From contig PCUH01000074.1 of NCBI GenBank assembly GCA_002770955.1, positions 4,233-41,443 of the forward strand: 37,211 nucleotides of DNA, in the 5' to 3' direction. A program made the translations under genes and the position numbers. Under the pieces are notes generated by a model that worked only from the letters and a program-made list of their open reading frames with translations, searched no databases and had not been told where the DNA came from. Shown piece by piece: positions 28,559 through 37,173 of the stretch (positions within the stretch are counted from its first letter, which is position 1; every line of letters begins with the position of its first letter). This stretch comes from Flavobacteriales bacterium CG18_big_fil_WC_8_21_14_2_50_32_9 (GTDB taxonomy: Bacteria > Bacteroidota > Bacteroidia > Flavobacteriales_E > Vicingaceae).

Positions 28559-29251
28559 ATGCGTTCAATTATAAAAGTTATTATTCCTGCTTTTAATGAG
28601 CAAAATTCCATTGCTCATGTTATTAACGATATTCCTAATATGGTTAATGAAGTAATTGTTGTAAACAACAATTCGACAGACAAAACTTTTGAAAACGCAA
28701 CCAATACTAGAGCAACAGTACTAACCGAAAATAAACCAGGGTACGGTTATGCTTGTTTAAAAGGAATGGATTACATAGCTAAAAAGGAATCTCTACCCGA
28801 TATTGTAGTTTTTTTAGATGGCGATTATTCCGATTATCCTGAGCAACTTACTGATATTATAGCTCCTATAATTAATGATAATATTGATTTTGTGATTGGA
28901 GCAAGAGTTAAAGAACTTAGAGAACAAGGCTCTATGACTCCACAACAAGTTTTTGGAAATTGGTTGGCAACTTTTTTAATGAAATTCTTTTTTCGTTCAA
29001 AATTTACCGACTTAGGTCCTTTTAGGGCCATAAAATACGACAAACTTTTAGCATTAAATATGGAAGACAAAACCTATGGCTGGACTGTTGAAATGCAATT
29101 AAAAGTATTAAAACATAAAATGAGTTATGTAGAAATTCCTGTTAAATACAGAAACAGAATAGGCGTGTCAAAAGTATCAGGAACGGTTAAAGGTTCTGTA
29201 ATGGCAGGAATAAAAATATTAAGTTGGATTTTTAAATATAGTTTTAAATAA
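28559..29251 (+). CDS. Glycosyltransferase family 2 (DPM1-like)
   Basis: VIIPAFNEQNSI, VVNNNSTDKT, VFLDGDYSDYPEQL, FTDLGPFRAIKYDKL. Confidence 0.85.
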   Translation: MRSIIKVIIPAFNEQNSIAHVINDIPNMVNEVIVVNNNSTDKTFENATNTRATVLTENKPGYGYACLKGMDYIAKKESLPDIVVFLDGDYSDYPEQLTDIIAPIINDNIDFVIGARVKELREQGSMTPQQVFGNWLATFLMKFFFRSKFTDLGPFRAIKYDKLLALNMEDKTYGWTVEMQLKVLKHKMSYVEIPVKYRNRIGVSKVSGTVKGSVMAGIKILSWIFKYSFK

Positions 29252-29253
29252 AT

Positions 29254-30747
29254 ATGGTATTGGCTATCATCATTATTATTATCTACTCGTTTGCCTTATT
29301 GCTTATCTTCTTTTATGCGTTGGTTCAACTTAATTTGTTGTTTAACTACATTAAATATAGAAAAAAAAATAAAAACCAACCAAAACCCAACTTGTCTGTT
29401 TTTGAAGAACTACCTGTAGTAACTATTCAGCTTCCTGTTTACAATGAGATGTATGTAATGGAGCGATTATTAAGCAATATTGCTCAAATAGATTATCCAA
29501 AAGATAAATTAGAAATACAAGTGTTGGACGATTCTACTGATGAATCATTAGAAAGAACAAAAAAACATATTGAAGCTCTTCAACAAACAGGGTTAGATAT
29601 AAAACACATCACACGGACAGTTAGAACAAATTTTAAGGCAGGTGCTTTAAAAGAAGGCTTAGAAACAGCAAAAGGTGAATTTATTGCTGTTTTCGATGCC
29701 GATTTTCTTCCGCAAAAAGATTGGTTAAAATTAACGCTTCCCTATTTTATTGATGAACAAATTGGCGTAGTGCAAACCCGATGGGGACATCTCAATAGAG
29801 ATTATTCTTTGCTTACTAAAGTTCAGGCCTTTGCGTTGGATTTACACTTTACCTTAGAACAAGTTGGCAGAAACAGTCAGCAGCATTTTATTAATTTTAA
29901 TGGTACTGCTGGTATTTGGCGTAAAACCTGCATTATTGATGCAGGAAATTGGCAAGGCGACACCCTAACGGAAGATTTAGATTTAAGCTATCGAGCACAA
30001 CTCAACAATTGGAAATTCAAATACTTAGAAAATGTGATAACCCCTGCCGAGCTTCCTGTAATTATTAGCGCAGCTCGATCGCAACAGTTTAGGTGGAATA
30101 AAGGAGGTGCCGAAAACTACCAAAAAATGATTAAGAAAGTTTTTTCTGCTAGCAATATTTCTCTAAAAACAAAATGGCATGCTACTTTTCATTTATTAAA
30201 CAGCACCATGTTTTTTACCATATTAGTTGTTGCTTTATTAAGCGTTCCTGTTTTATACATTAAGGCTTGGTATCCAGAGTTGAAATATGTATTTTATATA
30301 ATGGCATTTTTCCTAATGAGTACACTTATCTTCTTTTGTTGTTATTGGGAAATGTTTAAACAAATTTATGGTGGCGGTTGGAGAAAGTTTTTTGTTTTTA
30401 TAGGTCTATTTTTTACCTTTTTTTCTATTGCCATGGGGTTTTCGTGGAACAACACCGTTGCCATTTTAGAAGGACATTTAGGTAAAAAAAGTGCTTTTAT
30501 TCGCACCCCAAAATTTAATATCAATGCTGTTTCCGATAAATGGTTAGGTAACAAGTATATTACCAACAAAATTTCTTTTAATACCATTATAGAAGGATTA
30601 TTAATGCTCTATTTTGCTTTTGGACTTTATAGTGCGTTTGTTGTAAAACCCGAAGGACAAGATTTTGGTATGTTTCCTTTTCATTTGATGTTGTTTGCAG
30701 GTTTTGGGTATATATTTTTTAGCTCTATTTTTAGTCGTACTAAATGA
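29254..30747 (+). CDS. Cellulose-synthase-like processive GT2
   Basis: VTIQLPVYNE, LDDSTDES, FDADFLPQ, LTEDLDLSYRA, SQQFRWNKGG (D, DxD, TED, QxxRW); TM helices. Confidence 0.85.
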   Translation: MVLAIIIIIIYSFALLLIFFYALVQLNLLFNYIKYRKKNKNQPKPNLSVFEELPVVTIQLPVYNEMYVMERLLSNIAQIDYPKDKLEIQVLDDSTDESLERTKKHIEALQQTGLDIKHITRTVRTNFKAGALKEGLETAKGEFIAVFDADFLPQKDWLKLTLPYFIDEQIGVVQTRWGHLNRDYSLLTKVQAFALDLHFTLEQVGRNSQQHFINFNGTAGIWRKTCIIDAGNWQGDTLTEDLDLSYRAQLNNWKFKYLENVITPAELPVIISAARSQQFRWNKGGAENYQKMIKKVFSASNISLKTKWHATFHLLNSTMFFTILVVALLSVPVLYIKAWYPELKYVFYIMAFFLMSTLIFFCCYWEMFKQIYGGGWRKFFVFIGLFFTFFSIAMGFSWNNTVAILEGHLGKKSAFIRTPKFNINAVSDKWLGNKYITNKISFNTIIEGLLMLYFAFGLYSAFVVKPEGQDFGMFPFHLMLFAGFGYIFFSSIFSRTK

Positions 30748-32093
30748 AATTAATGTCAGCTATAAAAAACAATACCATTCTATTTTTTGCCCTGATTGGT
30801 TTAAGTGCAATTCTCTACTTTTTATTTGCTTACCATATCCATCGATCCGACTTTACAAATGTTTTTGTTATTTACGCTGCTTTGTTTTTGTTATTCTTAG
30901 GTATATATCAACCAAAAAAAAATAACTTTTTAATTTTAGCTAGTGTTGGTATTTTATTTCGAATCATTTTTATTGTTGCCATTCCTAATTTATCGCAAGA
31001 CTTTTATCGCTTTATTTGGGATGGAAGAATGCTTCTAAATGGATTTAATCCCTATTTATTTACACCCGAATCGTTTATACAAAACGGTGAATTACCCATA
31101 AACCAAGCCCAAGAACTTTACAAAGGAATGGGACAACTAAACGGTAGTAACTTTACCAATTATCCACCCATCAACCAGCTTTGTTTTGTGTTGGCAAATT
31201 TATTTAGCTCTAACTCTATTTTGGGAAGTGTCATAGTCATGCGAATACAAATTATTTTAGCCGATATTGGCATCTTATATTTCGGAAAAAAATTGTTAGA
31301 GCAACTTCATTTACCTGTATCGGCTATTTTTTTATATTTTCTAAATCCATTTATTATCATTGAACTTACAGGTAATTTACATTTCGAAAGTGTGATGCTC
31401 TTTTTCTTGGTTTGGAGTTTATATTTGCTACACGCTGGAAAGTGGAAAACGGCAGCGGTAGTTTTAGCTTGTTCTATTGCAGTAAAATTAATACCTTTAT
31501 TGTTTTTGCCCTTGTTTTACCAACGATTTAAACTCAAGCAACTTATTATTTTTTATGGAATTATATTAACCACGGTTGTACTACTTTATCTCCCATTTTT
31601 TAATGCTACTTTTATAACCAATTACACACAAAGTGTAGGCTTATGGTTTAAAACTTTCGAATTTAATGCGAGTTTTTACTATTTAGCACGAGCAATCGGT
31701 TATCAAATTAGCGGTTACAACCAAATTGCAGTAATTGGTAAAATAATTCCTTTGTTAGTAATTAGTATTATTTTGATTATTACTTTTTTTCGAGAAAATA
31801 AAACCTCCATCCAACTTATTACCGCTATGCTATTTAGCCTAAGCATCTATTTCTTTTTGAGCACAACCGTTCATCCTTGGTATGTTGCTTCGTTGGTTTT
31901 GTTGAGCATTTTTACTAAATTTAGATTTGCTCTAGTGTGGAGTTTTATAATTATTTTAAGCTACCATGCTTATGCCAATAATGTTTTTAATGAAAACCTA
32001 AGGGTGGTTGGGTTAGCTTATACTTTATTGTTTTTGTTTATTTTTTGGGAGATAAGGATGCGTCAATACATCTTTCCGACCAAGAAGCAATAA
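30744..32093 (+). CDS. Polytopic GT-C-type glycosyltransferase (GT87/mannosyltransferase-like)
   Basis: Many TM helices; SQDFYRFIWDGRMLLNGFNPY, NYPPINQLCFV, STTVHPWYVA. ATG at 30753 is an alternative start. Confidence 0.65.
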   Translation: MKLMSAIKNNTILFFALIGLSAILYFLFAYHIHRSDFTNVFVIYAALFLLFLGIYQPKKNNFLILASVGILFRIIFIVAIPNLSQDFYRFIWDGRMLLNGFNPYLFTPESFIQNGELPINQAQELYKGMGQLNGSNFTNYPPINQLCFVLANLFSSNSILGSVIVMRIQIILADIGILYFGKKLLEQLHLPVSAIFLYFLNPFIIIELTGNLHFESVMLFFLVWSLYLLHAGKWKTAAVVLACSIAVKLIPLLFLPLFYQRFKLKQLIIFYGIILTTVVLLYLPFFNATFITNYTQSVGLWFKTFEFNASFYYLARAIGYQISGYNQIAVIGKIIPLLVISIILIITFFRENKTSIQLITAMLFSLSIYFFLSTTVHPWYVASLVLLSIFTKFRFALVWSFIIILSYHAYANNVFNENLRVVGLAYTLLFLFIFWEIRMRQYIFPTKKQ

Positions 32094-32124
32094 TTTTTAT
32101 TTCATTTTGCACTAAGGATACATT

Positions 32125-32152
32125 ATTCCAGCTAATAAAACTGGAATTAGCT
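32125..32152. other. Overlapping alternative stem-loops with interleaved arms (pseudoknot-capable)
   Basis: ATTCCAG (32125..32131)/CTGGAAT (32141..32147) and AGCTAAT (32130..32136)/ATTAGCT (32146..32152). Confidence 0.4.
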
Positions 32153-32240
32153 TTACATAAAAAATTTATTTTTATTGTATTGATTTTTAGTCAGATAAAA
32201 ATAATTGTAGGACTATTGTTAAAATTATTAAAATAAATTT

Positions 32241-32267
32241 GTAAGGAAATAAAAAGCGTGTCGTCTA
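32241..32267 (+). promoter_or_regulatory. ECF-type promoter candidate P3: GTAAGGA-N14-CGTCTA
   Basis: GTAAGGA 32241..32247, CGTCTA 32262..32267, spacer 14; upstream of the cytochrome c CDS. Confidence 0.7.
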
Positions 32268-32404
32268 AATTTAGGATTGCGATTATAAGTAATTTAATTT
32301 GGTAACATATTTGATTAAGATAAAAGATAAAAGATAAAAGATGTTTTTCTATAAATTAAATTTAGGATAATTAGCCTTAATATATAAATCAAAAAAATGA
32401 AATC

Positions 32405-32830
32405 ATGAAAAATAAAATGAAAAATAAAATGTTTTTACTAATGTTACCAATGGTAATAACAATTTTTGCATTTACAATAGCAGAAAAACAAACAGAAAAA
32501 TGGGTAGCTCCAGTAGCAGCAAAAAAAATAAAAAACCCAGTTGCAGAGTCAAAAAGATCTTCTTCTGCTAAAAACGGAGCAAAAATTTTTAAAGTACGCT
32601 GTATTGTTTGTCATGGGAATGGAGGAAAAGGAGATGGACCTGGGGGGAAAGCCTTAAACCCAAAACCAGCCAATTTAACAAGCTTAGCTGTCCAAAACCA
32701 ATCAGATGGCGAGATTTTTTGGAAAATAACTAATGGAAGAGCTGCTATGATTAAGTGGGAAGGTATTTTGAAAGAAAACGAAAGATGGGATATGGTAAAT
32801 TACATCAGAACACTAAAAGCAAAAAAATAA
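32405..32830 (+). CDS. Cytochrome c (single CxxCH)
   Basis: RCIVCHGNGGKGDGPGGKAL; N-terminal signal/anchor. The start has a 12-bp tandem duplication (ATGAAAAATAAA x2). Confidence 0.9.
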   Translation: MKNKMKNKMFLLMLPMVITIFAFTIAEKQTEKWVAPVAAKKIKNPVAESKRSSSAKNGAKIFKVRCIVCHGNGGKGDGPGGKALNPKPANLTSLAVQNQSDGEIFWKITNGRAAMIKWEGILKENERWDMVNYIRTLKAKK

Positions 32831-32871
32831 CTAACAATAAAAATAAATACAACAATTAAAATTAAAAAACT

Positions 32872-33420
32872 ATGAAAAAAATTATTTTATCATTATCATT
32901 TGTTGCTGTTGCAGGTTTCTTTTTAAACTCGTTTACATCTTCAGAAAAGATTTCATATACCAAATATGAATATGCAGCAGACTTGAATCCGCTTTGGAAA
33001 GATTATAAATCATGGTATAAAGTTACTCATGAGTCACCAAATACTGGGGATCCAACAGGATTTTTGGATGGTAAACATAGTGGAACAAAAGCATATAGAG
33101 AGATTTATATTAATAAAAAAGGAGAAGGAATTCAAAAAATGGCAGGAAACAACAAATATCCAGCAGGGACAGTTGTGGTAAAAGAAGCATACAAAAACAA
33201 AGAAGCTTGGGAAGCTAAGAAAAAACCTGTTTTAACCGTTATGGTAAAATTGGATGCTGGAAAATCTCCTGATACTAGTGATTGGGAATATTATATGGGT
33301 TCATCTAAAAAGAATTTATTTATGAATTTTCAATCATTTTGCTCTAAATGTCATGTGTATGCACAAGCCAAAGATTTTGTGTTTATGAATGCAGATCAAT
33401 TAAAACTAGAGAAAAAATAA
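32872..33420 (+). CDS. Cytochrome P460 family protein
   Basis: Signal peptide; REIYINKKGEG, YPAGTVVVKEAY, CSKCH heme motif near the C-terminus. Confidence 0.85.
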   Translation: MKKIILSLSFVAVAGFFLNSFTSSEKISYTKYEYAADLNPLWKDYKSWYKVTHESPNTGDPTGFLDGKHSGTKAYREIYINKKGEGIQKMAGNNKYPAGTVVVKEAYKNKEAWEAKKKPVLTVMVKLDAGKSPDTSDWEYYMGSSKKNLFMNFQSFCSKCHVYAQAKDFVFMNADQLKLEKK

Positions 33421-33437
33421 TCTTTTTTATAAATCAT

Positions 33438-33471
33438 AAAAAAAGTCTTAGATTATTCTAAGGCTTTTTTT
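33438..33471 (+). terminator. Rho-independent terminator
   Basis: AAAAAAAGTCTTAGA-TTAT-TCTAAGGCTTTTTTT: 15-bp stem with one G:U pair, then a T-rich tract. Confidence 0.8.
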
Positions 33472-33500
33472 ATTTTTGACCCATCGTAAACTTTTACAAA

Positions 33501-34376
33501 ATGAAAAAGCTCATCATCATTTTTCTATTTCTTATTTCTATCCTGTTTTCTGTCTTTTTTATTCGTTGTGTTTCTAATAACACATCAAAAATCAACAATG
33601 AAACAGAATTTTATTCTTTCATTGAAAACAACAATGTTACGCAACTAAAGGAAGTTTTACAGCATACAGAAAGCAAAATGGAATTTTTAAATAAACAAGA
33701 TAGCTTAGGAAACACATGGTTGCACTATGCGGCTAATTTTAATGCTAACGAAATTATCACACTTTTCCTCATAAATGGATCAGATCCAAATATAATTAAT
33801 AATGAATCACTTACCCCTTTAGATATTGCAAAAAATAATAATTTTAATGAAATAGTAGCTAAGATTTATGAATTTCAATTTCAAAATTGGAAATCGCAAA
33901 ACGAAAAATTTAGCGAACAAGAGGTAGAATACGCCATTATTAATGACAACGTACTGATTTTAAAGGAAATTATTAACAACAACATTATGCTTGATTCCAT
34001 GGAATTAAGCAATGGTTTTTCACCGCTTATAACAGCCATTTTTTCCAATAGCACCAATTGTGCATTACTTTTAATAGAAAAAGGTGCAGACCCAAACAGT
34101 CAGTTTGATACACGTTCTGTACTATCCATGGCGGCTATGTTTAATCAACTACAAGTTACTAAATTATTACTTGAAAAAGGAGCTGATATTAACGCAACAG
34201 ACGGTACATTGGCCACTCCAATTATGTTTGCTGCAGAAGAAGGAAATGAAGAAATTGTAAAATTACTACTGCAACACCGTGCTGATACTTCCATAAAAGA
34301 TAAATTAGGAGAAACCGCTTACGATAAAGCGTTAAAAAACCAATATAATCAAATAGCAGCATTACTAAAATTGTAA
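33501..34376 (+). CDS. Ankyrin-repeat protein with N-terminal signal/anchor
   Basis: Repeats such as LGNTWLHYAANFNANEIITLFLINGSDPN and ALLLIEKGADPNSQ. Confidence 0.85.
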   Translation: MKKLIIIFLFLISILFSVFFIRCVSNNTSKINNETEFYSFIENNNVTQLKEVLQHTESKMEFLNKQDSLGNTWLHYAANFNANEIITLFLINGSDPNIINNESLTPLDIAKNNNFNEIVAKIYEFQFQNWKSQNEKFSEQEVEYAIINDNVLILKEIINNNIMLDSMELSNGFSPLITAIFSNSTNCALLLIEKGADPNSQFDTRSVLSMAAMFNQLQVTKLLLEKGADINATDGTLATPIMFAAEEGNEEIVKLLLQHRADTSIKDKLGETAYDKALKNQYNQIAALLKL

Positions 34377-34399
34377 GGAAATAAAAAACCCTTCGTCTA
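34373..34399 (+). promoter_or_regulatory. ECF-type promoter candidate P4: GTAAGGA-N14-CGTCTA
   Basis: GTAAGGA 34373..34379 (contains the ankyrin gene stop codon TAA), CGTCTA 34394..34399, spacer 14; upstream of the thioredoxin CDS. Confidence 0.7.
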
Positions 34400-34466
34400 T
34401 TTGTCCAAACATATACACATTATTACTATAGCTGAGCTTTAGGGTATGTAATTAAAACTAATAATT

Positions 34467-34925
34467 ATGAATAAATTGATGTATTTTATAATAGGCACAT
34501 TAATAATAGGCTTGATTCTCTCTGCCTTTAAAAGTCAAAAAGTTGACTATAATAAAGACACTTCAGAAGGTATTCAATTTTATAAGGGATCTTGGCAAGA
34601 AGCTTTAAAAAATGCGGAGAAAGAAAATAAAATTATTTTTCTTGATATTTACGCTACTTGGTGTGGCCCATGTAAAAAACTTAAAGCACACACATTTTCT
34701 GATGCAAATGTGGGAAATTTTTACAATACTAACTTTATTAATGTTACATTGGATGGAGAAAAAGGAGAAGGTGTTGAATTAGCTGAAAAATATGGCATAA
34801 AAGCTTATCCAACATTGTTATTTATAAATTCTTCAGGAAAAATAATTTTTAGAACCGCTGGATATCACAAAGTAGAAGAATTTAATGAATTAGGAACTTA
34901 TGTGTTAAATAAATACCATAAATAA
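34467..34925 (+). CDS. Thioredoxin-fold protein with N-terminal anchor/signal
   Basis: IIFLDIYATWCGPCKKLKAHTF; KAYPTLLFIN. Confidence 0.9.
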   Translation: MNKLMYFIIGTLIIGLILSAFKSQKVDYNKDTSEGIQFYKGSWQEALKNAEKENKIIFLDIYATWCGPCKKLKAHTFSDANVGNFYNTNFINVTLDGEKGEGVELAEKYGIKAYPTLLFINSSGKIIFRTAGYHKVEEFNELGTYVLNKYHK

Positions 34926-34945
34926 AAATGACAAAATATACCATA

Positions 34946-35569
34946 ATGAAAATAAATATTTTATTACCGATTATGCTAATAGCACAAGTTTCTATTGGAC
35001 AACAAAATGACGCAGAAAAGAAAGAACCTCAAGGTTTAGCAATTGGGGATACTGTTCCAAGTTTTGAAGCCATTGATGCAGACAGTAATTTGGTTATATT
35101 TGATGAATTGATAAAAAAAGAACCTGTGGTGTTGATTTTTATAAGAGGGCAATGGTGTCCGATATGCAACCGACACATGAATCAACTACAAGATAGCTTA
35201 CAAGCCGTTTATAAAAAAGGAGCCAATGTAATAGTAATTTCTCCCGAAAAGCCTGAATACATTGAAAAAACAATTGAAAAAACAGGAGCTCAATTTACCA
35301 TTCTGTATGATGAAAATCAAAAAATATCCGATGCTTTTGATGTAACTTTTGAACCTAGTGGAAAAGATAAGATGGTTTATAATACTGTACTTGGTGCTAA
35401 GTTAAAAGAAACTCATACCGATGATTCTGAGCGTTTGCCTATTCCTGCCACTTTCATTATAGATATAAATAAAAAAATAGTCTGGAGACATTTTGATCCA
35501 AATTATAAAAACAGATCTACCATAAAAGAAATAATAGAAAATATTCCTGTAAAGAAGGCCAATAACTAA
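34946..35569 (+). CDS. AhpC/TSA-type redoxin (peroxiredoxin-like), exported
   Basis: ATG at 34946 gives the signal peptide MKINILLPIMLIAQVSIGQ; FIRGQWCPICNRHMNQLQ; track ORF starts at 34928. Confidence 0.85.
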   Translation: MKINILLPIMLIAQVSIGQQNDAEKKEPQGLAIGDTVPSFEAIDADSNLVIFDELIKKEPVVLIFIRGQWCPICNRHMNQLQDSLQAVYKKGANVIVISPEKPEYIEKTIEKTGAQFTILYDENQKISDAFDVTFEPSGKDKMVYNTVLGAKLKETHTDDSERLPIPATFIIDINKKIVWRHFDPNYKNRSTIKEIIENIPVKKANN

Positions 35570-35572
35570 AAA

Positions 35573-36100
35573 ATGTATTTAAAGAAAAATGATAAAATAA
35601 TAGATTTTGAGTTAACAGACTATTTAGGTAATAGAATTAAGTCATCAGATTACAAAGGGCAAAAAGTGTATTTAAGTTTTTTTAGAGGAGCTTCTTGTCC
35701 ATTCTGTAATTTAAGAGTTCATCAGCTAATTAAAAACTATTCAAAATTTGAAGCCAATAAGATTCAAATTATTACTTTCTTTGCTGCAACAAAAGAAGAA
35801 ATAAATAAATATGCAGGCAAACAAAATGCCCCTTTTACCATAATTCCAGATCCAAATTCGGAAATCTATCAAAAATACAACATTCAGCAATCTTCCTTAG
35901 GGATGATTAAAACAATGATGAATCCTGTTAAAATGATGAAAGTGATGTTTAGTAAGTTTTTTAACTTAAATTCCATTAAGGAAAAACCTATTTTGCCTGC
36001 AGATTTTTTAATTGATGAAAATCAGCTAATTTATAAAGCTTATTATGGTAGTGATTTCGGAGATCATCTTACATTTGAAGAAATTTTAAATTGGAAGTAA
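35573..36100 (+). CDS. AhpC/TSA-type redoxin (peroxiredoxin-like), no signal peptide
   Basis: VYLSFFRGASCPFCNLRVHQL. Confidence 0.85.
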   Translation: MYLKKNDKIIDFELTDYLGNRIKSSDYKGQKVYLSFFRGASCPFCNLRVHQLIKNYSKFEANKIQIITFFAATKEEINKYAGKQNAPFTIIPDPNSEIYQKYNIQQSSLGMIKTMMNPVKMMKVMFSKFFNLNSIKEKPILPADFLIDENQLIYKAYYGSDFGDHLTFEEILNWK

Positions 36101-36651
36101 TGGCAAAAATCAAAGTAATACAACACGAAGAAGCTACCGGAAGGCTTAAAGAAATTTATGATGAACTGGTGCAAAAACGTGGGAAACTTGCCGAAGTGCA
36201 TAAAATACAAAGTTTAAGACCTGAAAGCATTGTAAAACATATCGATCTGTATATGGAAATTATGTTCTCAAAATCTGAATTAAGTCGTGCCGAACGTGAA
36301 ATGATAGCTGTGGTTGTTTCTGCTGCCAATAATTGTTCTTACTGTCAAATTCATCATGCTGAGGCATTAAATAACTATTGGAAAGATCAAGAAAAGGTGG
36401 AACTGTTTAGGGTAGAATACACATCGGTAAAACTTACCCTAAAAGAAACAGCTCTTTGCGAATATGCAAAGCACTTAACGCTTTTTCCTTCGAAAGATTT
36501 TGGTTTGGTTGACAAACTTAAAACAGAGGGGTTATCTGAAAGTGCTATTTTAGATGCAACATTGGTTATTGCTTACTTTAATTTTGTAAATAGAATTGTG
36601 TTGGGATTAGGTGTTAACCTAGAAGAAAACGCAAGTGGTTATCACTATTAA
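36100..36651 (+). CDS. AhpD-like carboxymuconolactone decarboxylase / peroxidase-related enzyme
   Basis: SRAEREMIAVVVSAANNCSYCQIHHAEAL (CxxC...H); ATG at 36100 overlaps the upstream stop (TAATG). Confidence 0.85.
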   Translation: MAKIKVIQHEEATGRLKEIYDELVQKRGKLAEVHKIQSLRPESIVKHIDLYMEIMFSKSELSRAEREMIAVVVSAANNCSYCQIHHAEALNNYWKDQEKVELFRVEYTSVKLTLKETALCEYAKHLTLFPSKDFGLVDKLKTEGLSESAILDATLVIAYFNFVNRIVLGLGVNLEENASGYHY

Positions 36652-36657
36652 TTTACC

Positions 36658-37173
36658 ATGCAAAAGTTTATTTTAATATTATCCTTTTTATCTTTTTTTA
36701 TAAATTCTTCGTTTATAAACGAAACTCAGAGGAAATCCTATCATTTGTTTAAGATTGAACGCAGTAAAGATGCCAACGAAATTTTTTATGATATTAATAC
36801 CGAAAAAGCAGGTTGTTTAAACATTAACAATCCAATTAATCCGTATTGGATTAGGGCAACAGAAGGTGGTTTATTAAAACCATTAACTTGGATTCAACAA
36901 AACTATGCGTATGGGTTAGAATATGTCTATAAATCAGAAAATCAGGCTAAATTTCATTTTGTTTCCTATAAAAAAAGAGACTTTATATTAAAGAGAAATG
37001 CTCAAGGTTATTTTAAAGTTTTTACTCAGTTAAATCAAAAAGAGGTAATTGTAAATCGTATCTTTATCCAAATTGATGGAGGCACATTTTGGTTTCCTAA
37101 AATTTCTCAAGTAGAATTACACGTTCAAGACCCAATAACAAACAAAAAATTAATAGAAATTATAAAGCCATAA
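36658..37173 (+). CDS. DUF4833 domain protein
   Basis: Signal peptide; NINNPINPYWIRATEGGLLKPLTWIQQNYAYGLEY...FVSYKKRDFIL. Confidence 0.75.
   Translation: MQKFILILSFLSFFINSSFINETQRKSYHLFKIERSKDANEIFYDINTEKAGCLNINNPINPYWIRATEGGLLKPLTWIQQNYAYGLEYVYKSENQAKFHFVSYKKRDFILKRNAQGYFKVFTQLNQKEVIVNRIFIQIDGGTFWFPKISQVELHVQDPITNKKLIEIIKP

Noticed and set aside
32045-32236. 63-aa ORF overlapping the GT-C gene end
   Set aside because: Overlaps the upstream gene and the hairpin region; no homology signal recognised.
32319-32342. GATAAAA x3 tandem repeat as a CRISPR or satellite
   Set aside because: Only three 7-bp units; simple slippage repeat.
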